Made by a program: the position numbers and the translations under genes
Shown: in pieces, positions 20,150 through 26,454 of the stretch
How positions within the stretch are numbered: the stretch's first letter is position 1
Layout: the number at the start of each line of letters is the position of its first letter
Notes under the pieces: model-generated
Told to the model about the DNA's origin: nothing
What the model saw: only the letters and a program-made list of their open reading frames with translations
Database searches by the model: none
From: a virus
Length of the DNA stretch: 28,105 bases
Direction: 5' to 3' (one strand)
Virus record (IMG/VR): IMGVR_UViG_3300030107_006813
Coordinates: 402 to 28,506 of that record

Positions 20150-20387
20150 TTTTTACCTTCTTTCTTTTCTTTTTAACTGTGATAGTCCAAGGAGCATTAG
20201 CCGTTCTTGTGCCTCCTTTAACTGCATCAAAGTATCGTTTACATAAATTACCAGTACTCTTTGCAATAAATTCATATTGCATTTCAGCGTGTGGATCATA
20301 AGGTCTTTTAACTACTTGACCATCAGACTTAGAATAATATCTAATAATCCACTGTTTTTCTGGTACTGCTATTTTATTATTCATCAT
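20121..20387 (-). CDS. basic hypothetical protein (88 aa)
   Basis: Begins M-M-N-N-K-I-A-V-P-E-K-Q-W. Central Y-F-D-A-V-K-G-G-T-R-T-A-N-A-P-W and a Lys-rich tail (K-K-K-R-K-K-V-K-N-G-K-R-K-N). The tail could bind nucleic acid. Transcribed from the promoter at 20412-20440. Unknown function. Confidence 0.65.
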   Translation of the reverse strand: MMNNKIAVPEKQWIIRYYSKSDGQVVKRPYDPHAEMQYEFIAKSTGNLCKRYFDAVKGGTRTANAPWTITVKKKRKKVKNGKRKNKKV

Positions 20388-20411
20388 TTATATTACCGCC
20401 TTTCTACTTTC

Positions 20412-20440
20412 TATATAGGATATTATATCACTTTTGTCAA
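20412..20440 (-). promoter_or_regulatory. strong sigma-70-like promoter
   Basis: Minus strand TTGACA (20440-20435), 17-bp spacer, TATATA (20417-20412). Nearly the same hexamers and surrounding TCC-TATATAG as the promoter at 24709-24737. Predicted start about 18 nt before the gene at 20387. Confidence 0.7.
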
Positions 20441-20622
20441 TACATTATTTTATTTAATACCCATTTTATGCCTTTTATTACATACCCTCTAATAAATTTG
20501 TTAAATCCATACCTTAAAACCCTTACAACTATGAGGATAGGTGAGCTTAAAACGTCAAATATAATAAGCATAATATCTACACTAACATCGATAGCATTAT
20601 CGCTGTTTATTAACCTCCTCAC
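20437..20622 (-). CDS. small membrane protein (61 aa), start uncertain
   Basis: Start taken at a GTG (20622) behind GGAAG; an ATG at 20571 is the alternative, and the frame extends further up. Residues 15-38 (V-D-I-M-L-I-I-F-D-V-L-S-S-P-I-L-I-V-V) form a hydrophobic stretch, then a basic tail. It overlaps the preceding gene by 26 nt and its stop lies in the next promoter's -35 box. Unknown function. Confidence 0.45.
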   Translation of the reverse strand: MRRLINSDNAIDVSVDIMLIIFDVLSSPILIVVRVLRYGFNKFIRGYVIKGIKWVLNKIMY

Positions 20623-20782
20623 TTTGATTCTTCCCATGAACCAGTTCTTCAGCATTTTCATCCGTAATTTTCTTTTTACCAAATATTTCATTCCACCGCT
20701 GTCTATATAACTCACTCGGAGGTCTTGATCTACCGTCATATTTGGCGCCTTTTTTATTTAAAGAGTTTTCTTTAGATTTCAT
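20597..20782 (-). CDS. small basic hypothetical protein (61 aa)
   Basis: M-K-S-K-E-N-S-L-N-K-K-G-A-K-Y-D-G-R-S-R-P with R-W-N-E-I-F-G-K-K-K, a pattern I associate with a short protein found beside oxygenase genes in marine phages. ATGA overlap couples it to the oxygenase-like gene upstream. Function unknown; basic first half suggests a binding protein. Confidence 0.65.
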   Translation of the reverse strand: MKSKENSLNKKGAKYDGRSRPPSELYRQRWNEIFGKKKITDENAEELVHGKNQSEEVNKQR

Positions 20783-21360
20783 TGTTTAAAGCTACCATTA
20801 AAGGCCAGAGAGACCCTTGTTTCTTGCCCCTCGTACCTCTCCACTCGATGCTTCAACGAAGCTGGAAACATCACTAAAAGGCCCTCTGAAGGGGTAATTT
20901 GCATGGTCTCAGAGTTATAGTGGTTTTTATCCTCCCTTTCTAAATCAAATAATCCGGTCATAGCTAAAGCACTATCAGGATGTTCTAGTATAAGTTGTCC
21001 TGAAGAATTATCGGGAACCTTTAAATACCATACAAAAGTAAAATGAGACTTTGAATGCCTATGGGATATATTATAATCTCCCGATTCATTTGCATTAAAC
21101 CACGCGCCATCAATATTAAAGCCAAGGGGCTTTCTCCAATTATAAAGAGCCATAGCTTCTTCTAATATTTCTTTCATAACATCAGCGGTAAATATTTTTT
21201 CTCTATTTTCTTTTAATAAAAGAGGAGATTGATAGCCACCACGATTACTAACATTTCTTGATTTACCTTTAGACCTAATTTCTTCATAAATCTTTAAAGC
21301 AGTTTCAACGTTAGATACTTTAGTATTTAAGATAGGTGTTTTAAATATATCACTTATCAT
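20779..21360 (-). CDS. 2OG-Fe(II) oxygenase-like protein (copy 2)
   Basis: 193 aa. The N-terminal helical part ends near 80. The core has N-I-S-H-R-H-S-K-S-H-F-T-F-V-W-Y-L (97-113; H100 and H102), G-Q-L-I-L-E-H-P (121-128), G-L-L-V-M-F-P-A-S-L-K-H-R-V (160-173; H171) and R182 in E-T-R-V-S-L-A-F-N-G-S. This matches the same family as the proteins at 15968, 21350 and 24708. It hydroxylates or otherwise oxidises an unknown substrate. Its start overlaps the end of the next oxygenase gene by 11 nt, so the two are made together. Confidence 0.78.
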   Translation of the reverse strand: MISDIFKTPILNTKVSNVETALKIYEEIRSKGKSRNVSNRGGYQSPLLLKENREKIFTADVMKEILEEAMALYNWRKPLGFNIDGAWFNANESGDYNISHRHSKSHFTFVWYLKVPDNSSGQLILEHPDSALAMTGLFDLEREDKNHYNSETMQITPSEGLLVMFPASLKHRVERYEGQETRVSLAFNGSFKQ

Positions 21361-22060
21361 CTTTCTTCATTTTATCAGCAATTGGTTTTATCTTATGTAA
21401 CTTAATACTCGTAGATGCATTTCCTGATACAGAAATTCTAGTACAATCAGACTTGAATGGGTACACCCAATGTTTTAACCAAGCAGGAAACATGATCATA
21501 TCTCCTTGCTCTGGATAAACTGAGTGATGTGTTATACAATTTCGATCTGCATTTTCTCCATAGACAAATGTAATTCCACCAGGTCCTGCTGATCTTCCTT
21601 TATATCTTTTATTCTCTTCATTTAATTCTTCAGGAATCTTTAAATATATAACCCAAGTTAAATCTCCACCATGATCGTGCGGTGGATTAAAGTCTCCCGC
21701 TGTTTGCCAATTGCACCACAAAGCTTCCATTAAATATTTGTCGGGCGTTTCTTTCTGTATTATTTTCTTACCATTTTCATATCTAACTAATTCTCCATTC
21801 CATTGTGCTAAAGAATAGTTCCATACCTCAAAATAATAATCAAAATCTTTAAAGAACAAATCAGGGTTTCTAAACGCCACTTGTTTGGTTAAAACTCCTG
21901 CTAATTTTTGTGTATGATCCGCATGACTTTGTTCAGCCTCTTCTAAAAGTCTTAATCTAAACTCTTCTTCTATTTTAAATTTAACTACACAAGGGCCCCA
22001 TCTAAAGCTTTGGTATTTAAATAATTTTCTTTCGTCTTCTACTCTTTTATCTATTGTCAT
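21350..22060 (-). CDS. 2OG-Fe(II) oxygenase-like protein (copy 3)
   Basis: 236 aa. N-terminal helices with W-N-Y-S-L-A-Q-W-N (80-88). Core: P-P-H-D-H-G-G-D-L-T-W-V-I-Y-L (126-140; H128 and H130), F-V-Y-G-E-N (165-170), G-D-M-I-M-F-P-A-W-L-K-H-W-V-Y-P-F (186-202; H197) and R208. The distinct N-terminus makes a separate substrate from copy 2 likely. Good AAAGGAAAAAT site. A tiny membrane gene lies just before it. Confidence 0.78.
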   Translation of the reverse strand: MTIDKRVEDERKLFKYQSFRWGPCVVKFKIEEEFRLRLLEEAEQSHADHTQKLAGVLTKQVAFRNPDLFFKDFDYYFEVWNYSLAQWNGELVRYENGKKIIQKETPDKYLMEALWCNWQTAGDFNPPHDHGGDLTWVIYLKIPEELNEENKRYKGRSAGPGGITFVYGENADRNCITHHSVYPEQGDMIMFPAWLKHWVYPFKSDCTRISVSGNASTSIKLHKIKPIADKMKKDDK

Positions 22061-22069
22061 ATTTTTCCT

Positions 22070-22147
22070 TTATAAAGTTACTAACATATATAATGATAAC
22101 AAAGTCATTAGTCCTAAAAATGTAAATATTAATGTAAATACATTCAT
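22070..22147 (-). CDS. 25-aa membrane peptide
   Basis: Reads M-N-V-F-T-L-I-F-T-F-L-G-L-M-T-L-L-S, then L-Y-M-L-V-T-L; almost entirely hydrophobic. The ATG overlaps the previous stop as ATGA, and its stop lies within the ribosome-site region of the next gene. The overlap favours real translation, but a peptide this short is unproved. Confidence 0.45.
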   Translation of the reverse strand: MNVFTLIFTFLGLMTLLSLYMLVTL

Positions 22148-22446
22148 TTTTTTGCTAGATCTTCCAATTCTTTTTGGTGAACTAATTTATCGTATTGATG
22201 ATCTTCTTTAGCTCTCGCCAAATCAGCCTTTAGTTCCTCGATACTCGCTTTAGCTGCTCGCATTTCCGGAGAATTCATGCCTATTCCTTTAACAATAGCA
22301 AGTTCACCTTCTAGCTCCTTGATTCTCGCTCCTGCCTTCTTGCAGGCAGATTTAAGAATTTCTTTCTGCTTCTCTAGCTGCTCGATTCTTTCTTCTAGAT
22401 CAGCGGGTCCTCGAACAACTCTTTTAATATCTACTTCATGTACCAT
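22144..22446 (-). CDS. coiled-coil protein (100 aa)
   Basis: Begins M-V-H-E-V-D-I-K-R-V-V-R-G. From about 15 to 95 it is one long heptad-rich helix (L-E-E-R-I-E-Q-L-E-K-Q-K-E-I-L), with a short break near 55. Strongly charged, soluble. Function unknown; coiled coils of this type often act as adaptors or chaperones. Confidence 0.7.
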   Translation of the reverse strand: MVHEVDIKRVVRGPADLEERIEQLEKQKEILKSACKKAGARIKELEGELAIVKGIGMNSPEMRAAKASIEELKADLARAKEDHQYDKLVHQKELEDLAKK

Positions 22447-22487
22447 TTTGTATTATTATCCTCCCTACTGTCGTCCATGGATTAAAA

Positions 22488-22676
22488 TCAGTTTTGTGGG
22501 CGCAATGACTTAAGCAAAGGATGAGAATCAAAATACTCATCAAACTCTTTATCATATACTTCTCCTTCTGAATTACACATAGGACACTGGACTACTTTAT
22601 CCACTTGTCTTTCTACACTTTCTTTTACTTTAAAAAAACCATTGCCTTTACATCTCGGACAGATTTTCTTTTCCAT
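22488..22676 (-). CDS. zinc-finger protein with DnaJ-like Cys motifs
   Basis: 62 aa. C-P-R-C-K-G-N-G (6-13) and C-P-M-C-N-S-E-G (31-38) repeat the C-x-x-C-x-x-x-G spacing of DnaJ-type zinc fingers, giving one four-Cys site. C-terminal part is acidic. ATG shares one base with the preceding stop. Likely a small nucleic-acid or protein binder, not a true DnaJ (no J domain). Confidence 0.7.
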   Translation of the reverse strand: MEKKICPRCKGNGFFKVKESVERQVDKVVQCPMCNSEGEVYDKEFDEYFDSHPLLKSLRPQN

Positions 22677-22834
22677 TAGTTTTTCTTTTCTTCTTTAGCC
22701 TTATCTTTGTCCTTACTATTCGTGTCAGGTTTTAAACCCACCACTAGTGCAACAAGTTGAAAAACTTCTGCGTAAGGTCTTGTAGATAAATACTTTAAAA
22801 GTAATTGTCTATGTTCTTGTGATATTTTATACAT
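22676..22834 (-). CDS. small hypothetical protein (52 aa)
   Basis: M-Y-K-I-S-Q-E-H-R-Q-L-L-L-K-Y with a hydrophobic centre (V-F-Q-L-V-A-L-V-V-G-L) and Lys-rich tail. TAATG overlaps on both sides couple it into the operon. Possibly helical pair; unknown function. Confidence 0.6.
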   Translation of the reverse strand: MYKISQEHRQLLLKYLSTRPYAEVFQLVALVVGLKPDTNSKDKDKAKEEKKN

Positions 22835-23007
22835 TATTTCTCCTTTACTTTACCATTTAACTTTTCTACTTTTTCATTTACTAAAATATTTACTGTTTGA
22901 CTTCTACTTACAACTGTGTTTGGCACAATTACGCGTCTAAGCTTATCAATTTTAGTATAGGTGTCTTTCGATAATGACACGTTTTTATATTTGCTTATAT
23001 CAGTCAT
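22834..23007 (-). CDS. ribbon-helix-helix-like DNA-binding protein
   Basis: 57 aa. After a short N-terminal tail, K-N-V-S-L-S-K-D-T-Y-T-K-I-D-K-L-R-R (8-25) is a beta-strand then helix as in Arc/CopG proteins, and S-R-S-Q-T-V-N-I-L-V-N-E-K-V-E (34-48) gives the second helix. Such proteins bind inverted repeats as dimers and often repress their own operon. Only this short gene in the window shows this fold, so it is a candidate for reading the palindromes at 13.9 or 16.9 kb. AAAGGA lies further from the ATG than usual. Confidence 0.6.
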   Translation of the reverse strand: MTDISKYKNVSLSKDTYTKIDKLRRVIVPNTVVSRSQTVNILVNEKVEKLNGKVKEK

Positions 23008-23044
23008 ATACTGTACGTTCCTTTCATATTTTTAATTGTAGGAT

Positions 23045-23072
23045 AATATATAATTTTTTTCAGGATTGTCAA
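23045..23072 (-). promoter_or_regulatory. sigma-70-like promoter for the regulator operon
   Basis: Minus strand TTGACA (23072-23067), 16-bp spacer, TATATT (23050-23045). The -35 box ends 2 bp before the ATG (23074) of a plus-strand gene, so the two transcription units are back to back. Predicted start is about 35 nt before the gene at 23007. Confidence 0.6.
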
Positions 23073-23073
23073 G

Positions 23074-23307
23074 ATGAAATTTATTTTAGGGCTAATAATA
23101 TGTTCTTCGGTATACCAAACTTGCTTAGAGCCATACCACTGGCCGGATAAGTTTAATAGTCACTATGAGTGTATGATATTTGGCTATGAAGAGTCTATCA
23201 GAAAAGCAGAAGAAATAGGACCAAAAGATATAAATCAATTTGGTACTATTATTAAATTTTATTGTTATCAAGAACAAAAAAAAGAAAAACCTGGAGCTGA
23301 TACTTAA
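23074..23307 (+). CDS. small secreted or membrane-anchored Cys-containing protein
   Basis: 77 aa. N-terminus M-K-F-I-L-G-L-I-I-C-S-S-V-Y-Q-T-C is a short signal-peptide-like segment. Then P-Y-H-W-P-D-K-F-N-S-H-Y-E-C-M-I-F-G-Y (20-38) and K-F-Y-C-Y, giving several Cys for disulfides. I associate this with a short exported-looking protein family of marine phages. Isolated on the plus strand; its TAA and that of the convergent gene share TTAA. Possibly acts in the envelope, e.g. lysis timing or exclusion, which is speculation. Confidence 0.65.
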   Translation: MKFILGLIICSSVYQTCLEPYHWPDKFNSHYECMIFGYEESIRKAEEIGPKDINQFGTIIKFYCYQEQKKEKPGADT

Positions 23308-23510
23308 TTACACATACATCCAAAAAAATCACCACTACCATCGTTCATCACGTGAGCGTTAAGAACTTTAGAATATATTGTCAACTTTAGTTTTAATATG
23401 TCACAAAGCTCAAAACAATTTACTTCAGCAGTCAGTATTATGCCTTCCATCATTTCTTTCGTCACTGGAACTAGATGATACATTCCATCGTTTAATATTA
23501 TTAAGTCCAT
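23304..23510 (-). CDS. small hypothetical protein (68 aa)
   Basis: M-D-L-I-I-L-N-D-G-M-Y-H-L-V-P-V-T-K-E-M-M-E-G with a C-terminal C-M-C-N. Soluble, slightly acidic. AAGGA is close to the ATG. It overlaps the upstream gene by 86 nt in another frame. Convergent with the plus gene at 23307. Confidence 0.6.
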   Translation of the reverse strand: MDLIILNDGMYHLVPVTKEMMEGIILTAEVNCFELCDILKLKLTIYSKVLNAHVMNDGSGDFFGCMCN

Positions 23511-23607
23511 ATTCCTTTATAAGTTTATACCAAAGGTCTTTATCCTTTGGATCTTTCGTTTTATTCCATCGTTTAGCTACTTCATCAATCTTCTGTAGTG
23601 TCGCCAT
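23425..23607 (-). CDS. small basic hypothetical protein (60 aa)
   Basis: M-A-T-L-Q-K-I-D-E-V-A-K-R-W-N-K-T-K-D-P-K-D-K-D-L-W-Y-K-L-I-K-E-Y resembles a short helix-rich family in marine phages. The Ser-rich C-terminal 16 residues overlap the next gene. GGGGAAG precedes the ATG. No function known. Confidence 0.6.
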   Translation of the reverse strand: MATLQKIDEVAKRWNKTKDPKDKDLWYKLIKEYGLNNIKRWNVSSSSSDERNDGRHNTDC

Positions 23608-23770
23608 GTTTTTTTCTTCCCCACTTAATTATTCTATCAAAGTTTTTAGCTTTAATATCTACAATAGGTCCGTATTTCTTCCACATTTTAGCCATTAGAT
23701 TCAATTCAATTAGAAATAATGGCCATTGTTTTTTAGATATGTTACTTACTTTTATATTTATTTCTTTCAT
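23585..23770 (-). CDS. small hypothetical protein (61 aa)
   Basis: M-K-E-I-N-I-K-V-S-N-I-S-K-K-Q-W-P-L-F-L-I-E-L-N-L-M, then a basic C-terminal half with W-G-R-K-K-H-G-D. ATG overlaps the previous stop as ATGA. It looks like a short family common beside the previous and following genes in marine phages; function unknown. Confidence 0.65.
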   Translation of the reverse strand: MKEINIKVSNISKKQWPLFLIELNLMAKMWKKYGPIVDIKAKNFDRIIKWGRKKHGDTTED

Positions 23771-23949
23771 GTTCGTTTACCTTTTAGAATGTTATGATAA
23801 ACCATTCTTTTCTTTTTATTCTCATAAGAAATACACCCTGTCCATTTTGGGTTCGGAGTCACTAAAGATTTTAATACCTTTTTAAAAGACATTGCTTCCT
23901 TTTCTATTCCTTCTTTACCATCTTCAGTGACTTTGAACTTGTATCTCAT
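23767..23949 (-). CDS. small basic hypothetical protein (60 aa)
   Basis: Start set at the ATG at 23949 (M-R-Y-K-F-K-V-T-E-D-G-K), which forms ATGA with the previous stop; an upstream TTG at 23958 is unsupported. Lys-rich, with P-N-P-K-W-T-G-C and a basic C-terminus. No family recognised. Confidence 0.6.
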   Translation of the reverse strand: MRYKFKVTEDGKEGIEKEAMSFKKVLKSLVTPNPKWTGCISYENKKKRMVYHNILKGKRT

Positions 23950-24059
23950 TCTTCCCAACTATCTATGATTTGTTCACCAGTTGAGTTGTCAATATATATT
24001 ACCCATTTACCAATAGTAATATATGCTGAATTTTTAGATCTTATATCAACTTTAATCAT
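23946..24059 (-). CDS. tiny hypothetical protein (37 aa)
   Basis: Reads M-I-K-V-D-I-R-S-K-N-S-A-Y-I-T-I-G-K-W-V and ends D-S-W-E-E. One small beta unit. ATGA overlaps at both ends link it to its neighbours, which supports real translation. Confidence 0.5.
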   Translation of the reverse strand: MIKVDIRSKNSAYITIGKWVIYIDNSTGEQIIDSWEE

Positions 24060-24223
24060 TCTTCCATCCTCCTTATTGTTATAACGTAGTTTTCTTTTTT
24101 ATACATAACATCAATATCTCTTTCTGGATTCTTATCCATCCACATACCTCTACCAATTTCATGTATACTCTTATGTTTATCAATAAAGTCTTCGAATATT
24201 TTACTAAGCTTTAATATACTCAT
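24056..24223 (-). CDS. small hypothetical protein (55 aa)
   Basis: Reads M-S-I-L-K-L-S-K-I-F-E-D-F-I-D-K-H and ends V-I-T-I-R-R-M-E-E. It overlaps the preceding gene by 20 nt and its stop forms ATGA with the next start. AGAAAGAGAG lies upstream of the ATG. Function unknown. Confidence 0.55.
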   Translation of the reverse strand: MSILKLSKIFEDFIDKHKSIHEIGRGMWMDKNPERDIDVMYKKENYVITIRRMEE

Positions 24224-24449
24224 AACCGTTTACTCTCTTTCTATTGTTTTTTACTGTTGTCACTTTCATTGTTGCAGAACTAAATGGATCCGTATTTACA
24301 TAATTTAATGGTATTAAATTTGTTTTATTTTTAAACATTGGATTTTGAACTTCTAATATCCTAGTCCATTTATGTGCTGTTCTTTTATTATGAAATGGTC
24401 CCCATGAGGTACTACATTTATTAATTGTTGTTGATACTATATACATCAT
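24204..24449 (-). CDS. small basic hypothetical protein (81 aa)
   Basis: M-M-Y-I-V-S-T-T-I-N-K-C-S-T-S-W-G-P-F with basic middle and K-V-T-T-V-K-N-N-R-K-R near the end. ATGA overlap with the preceding gene. No membrane segment. No family recognised. Confidence 0.6.
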   Translation of the reverse strand: MMYIVSTTINKCSTSWGPFHNKRTAHKWTRILEVQNPMFKNKTNLIPLNYVNTDPFSSATMKVTTVKNNRKRVNGYEYIKA

Positions 24450-24676
24450 AGCCCCATTTCCTCTCTTTCTTTAATAGTAGGTCCTCGATAATTTTTCATC
24501 ATTTCAAAATCAATTTTATCGAATTTTTTTACTTGATTATAAACCCTTGAATGTGAGCCAGGATTTAAAGTTGATGCTATTAAAAACATTGCGATTTCTT
24601 TTCTTTCATATTCATCAAGATCCCATAAGTCTGCTAATAACTCTTTTTGTTTTTTATTAAACGTTGGTATTCTCAT
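24446..24676 (-). CDS. small hypothetical protein (76 aa), first of a small-gene operon
   Basis: M-R-I-P-T-F-N-K-K-Q-K-E-L-L-A-D-L-W-D, helical, with a basic C-terminal end. AAAGGAAA lies nine bases before the ATG. The promoter at 24709-24737 should place it in the leading position of the run of tiny genes down to 23304. Unknown role. Confidence 0.65.
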   Translation of the reverse strand: MRIPTFNKKQKELLADLWDLDEYERKEIAMFLIASTLNPGSHSRVYNQVKKFDKIDFEMMKNYRGPTIKEREEMGL

Positions 24677-24707
24677 TTGTTTTTTCCTTTCTTTGCTTTC
24701 ATATCTT

Positions 24708-25313
24708 CTATATAGGACTTTGTGAGAGTTTTGTCAAGTCACAATTATAAGAAATTGTACGTCTACATTCTGTGGTTGAATTAAAGGGATATACACCATG
24801 TAGTAGGTCATAAGGAAATACAAACAATTCTCCAACTTTTGCATCTATTCTACATTGATTATAACTTAACATTCCACCACTCCCAATAAATTCTAATTGA
24901 CCATTATTTGGATTTTCTTTTCTTGAATATTCTTCTCCATATGTTTTTGGTTTTTTTAACATCATAACAGAAGATAAACCTAAGAAACTTTGTTTACCAG
25001 TGTGATGATGCATTGGATTATATTCATTAGCTTTCATTTCATTTACCCATGCAGAAGTTAAATTTAAATTATATATTATTTTACAGTGCATTAGATATGC
25101 CCTAAAACAATTTCTAAAATATCCTTTTACTTCGTTGGATAATTTATCATCTATTTTATGTTCATCTACTATTTTTCCTGCAAGAGCATGATTATGTTTT
25201 TTTAATTCTTTTATATTATTGTCGTAAGTTAGATTAATCTCGTCGACAATTTTTGCAGGTGTTTTGAAAAGTAAAATTTTTTGTCCTAAGTATATTACTT
25301 CAGATAGACTCAC
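24708..25313 (-). CDS. 2OG-Fe(II) oxygenase-like protein (copy 4)
   Basis: 201 aa. Core: P-M-H-H-H-T-G-K-Q-S-F-L-G-L-S-S (100-115; H102 and H104), G-E-L-F-V-F-P-Y-D-L-L-H-G-V-Y-P-F (161-177; H172) and R184/R185 in C-R-R-T-I-S-Y-N. N-terminal 1-90 is a unique helical part. The start is GTG, overlapping the previous stop (GTGA). The last codons overlap the promoter at 24709-24737. Same family as three other genes in the window; substrate unknown. Confidence 0.72.
   Translation of the reverse strand: MSLSEVIYLGQKILLFKTPAKIVDEINLTYDNNIKELKKHNHALAGKIVDEHKIDDKLSNEVKGYFRNCFRAYLMHCKIIYNLNLTSAWVNEMKANEYNPMHHHTGKQSFLGLSSVMMLKKPKTYGEEYSRKENPNNGQLEFIGSGGMLSYNQCRIDAKVGELFVFPYDLLHGVYPFNSTTECRRTISYNCDLTKLSQSPI
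24709..24737 (-). promoter_or_regulatory. strong sigma-70-like promoter
   Basis: Minus strand TTGACA (24737-24732), 17-bp spacer, TATATA (24714-24709), inside the 3' end of the oxygenase gene. Start near 24702 gives a leader of about 26 nt for the gene at 24676. Confidence 0.7.
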
Positions 25314-25453
25314 CTTCTACCTTTTCTTCCTTTTCCTCTATATTTACCCATTCTTTTTTCATGTTTATTTCTATTCTTTTTATGTCTTCCTGGTCTCTTT
25401 CTAGGTTTGTCTCTCTTATAAGTATTGACTCCCCACTTTGGTGCTTTGGCCAT
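25310..25453 (-). CDS. 47-aa very basic protein
   Basis: Reads M-A-K-A-P-K-W-G-V-N-T-Y-K-R-D-K-P-R-K-R and continues almost entirely in Lys, Arg, Gly and His. It looks like the short 'NTYKR-KP-KRPGRH' proteins of marine phages. The charge suggests RNA or DNA binding, perhaps a ribosome- or nucleoid-targeting peptide. TAATG and GTGA overlaps couple it to both neighbours. Confidence 0.65.
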   Translation of the reverse strand: MAKAPKWGVNTYKRDKPRKRPGRHKKNRNKHEKRMGKYRGKGRKGRR

Positions 25454-25662
25454 TATATTTCAGGTTTATTTTCCTTTGTGTTTTGTGCAACAGGTAAATA
25501 ACTTATTTTTCCATTTATTTTTTGTTCTAAATCAGAACCACAAGTTATACATCTGTAATGATCTTTAGTTAGAGATACCAACATTGTTGGCATATCACAC
25601 ATTGGACACACACCGTGAGTTATATCTGGTTCAAATTTACTTTTTTCAAAAAAATTTTTCAC
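25453..25662 (-). CDS. zinc-ribbon protein
   Basis: 69 aa, GTG start that overlaps the previous stop (GTGA). C-P-M-C (19-22) and C-I-T-C (38-41) with a spacing of 15 residues form a classic zinc ribbon; K-K-like tail ends T-K-E-N-K-P-E-I. Small zinc ribbons occur in many phage operons as adaptors. Role unknown. Confidence 0.7.
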   Translation of the reverse strand: MKNFFEKSKFEPDITHGVCPMCDMPTMLVSLTKDHYRCITCGSDLEQKINGKISYLPVAQNTKENKPEI

Positions 25663-25751
25663 TTTAATATTAATAAAATAAGTATTGCTAAAAGTATATA
25701 CCCCTGATGGTTATTAACAAATTTTCTTATTTCTTTTAAAAATGCTCTCAT
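25659..25751 (-). CDS. 30-aa membrane peptide next to the endolysin
   Basis: Reads M-R-A-F-L-K-E-I-R-K-F-V-N-N-H-Q-G-Y, then I-L-L-A-I-L-I-L-L-I-L-K: a basic amphipathic head and one membrane helix. It overlaps the endolysin stop as ATGA and its own stop overlaps the next start as GTGA. Position suggests a lysis helper (holin-like or regulator), but nothing proves a function. Confidence 0.5.
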   Translation of the reverse strand: MRAFLKEIRKFVNNHQGYILLAILILLILK

Positions 25752-26233
25752 CCTACTACTTTGCCCCCTTCCCATTTCATATCCGGTAATCCATTTTCGT
25801 AAGTTTTCCCGTCATAAGTCAGAACTTGTTTTCTGTTTGCGCCTTTTTCGTTATATGACACGTGGACCCAGCCACCTGCGGGGTCGTCTTTTTTGTAGAA
25901 CTCGAGGATCAATTGATCGAAGTCACAGTTTGCTTGTATCCAATACGCTGTTTTAATATTTGGTACGCCTGCTATTTCAAAATCAACCGCCTGGCCCTTT
26001 GCATGTTGCGACGTTTTTTTGCTGCCGATCGCCTCACAAAGCGCCTCGGACCTGTAGCCAGAGGTAACAGTAATGGGTTTATCAAAGTGCGCACGAACCG
26101 GTTCCAAAATTTCATAACATACATTCTCTAAGTTTTTAATATCACCTGCTCCTGGTGAATTGTCAATACCTTTACGAGTAGCGGTCATTGATTTAGTAAA
26201 CTCTTCTAATTTAAAATGTTTTGATAATCTCAT
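25748..26233 (-). CDS. M15-type peptidase, probable endolysin
   Basis: 161 aa. Opening M-R-L-S-K-H-F-K-L-E-E-F (1-12) is typical of the M15A family. T-S-G-Y-R-S (57-62), S-Q-H-A-K-G-Q-A-V-D (75-84) supplies His77 and Asp84 of the zinc site, and G-G-W-V-H-V (120-125) gives the third ligand His124. These enzymes cut peptide cross-bridges of peptidoglycan. No signal peptide, so it needs a holin or other export. GGGGG precedes the ATG. The neighbours include membrane and lipoprotein genes that fit a lysis cassette. Confidence 0.88.
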   Translation of the reverse strand: MRLSKHFKLEEFTKSMTATRKGIDNSPGAGDIKNLENVCYEILEPVRAHFDKPITVTSGYRSEALCEAIGSKKTSQHAKGQAVDFEIAGVPNIKTAYWIQANCDFDQLILEFYKKDDPAGGWVHVSYNEKGANRKQVLTYDGKTYENGLPDMKWEGGKVVG

Positions 26234-26242
26234 AATTCCCCC

Positions 26243-26452
26243 TTAGTCTAAAATTAATGCTCTAATATTTTTTCTTCCCTGATATATTTCAGTTTTAGCT
26301 TTACCCTTATAACATTTATAAGAGACAGTTTCACTATATTGTCTCTCCGCTTCACGTTTCCCGCGTAAGCATTGGGCCATCGAGGGTTGAATAAGGTGTT
26401 CCTTAATTTCTCCGTTTACGAACATCAGCAGGGCTATCACAGACTCTATCAA
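26243..26452 (-). CDS. small protein with hydrophobic N-terminus, lysis region
   Basis: 69 aa from a TTG start (26452) behind GGAG at good spacing; no in-frame ATG near. M-I-E-S-V-I-A-L-L-M-F-V-N-G resembles a short signal or membrane segment. The rest is basic with two Cys (C-L-R-G-K-R ... Y-K-C-Y-K). Could be an exported Rz-like partner or an unrelated minor protein. The family is recurrent in marine phages near the lysin, function unproved. Confidence 0.6.
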   Translation of the reverse strand: MIESVIALLMFVNGEIKEHLIQPSMAQCLRGKREAERQYSETVSYKCYKGKAKTEIYQGRKNIRALILD

Positions 26453-26454
26453 AA

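Noticed and set aside
23598-23885. Plus-strand frame of 95 aa
   Set aside because: Antisense shadow of the coupled small genes at 23585-23949, with hydrophobic composition typical of AT-rich antisense.
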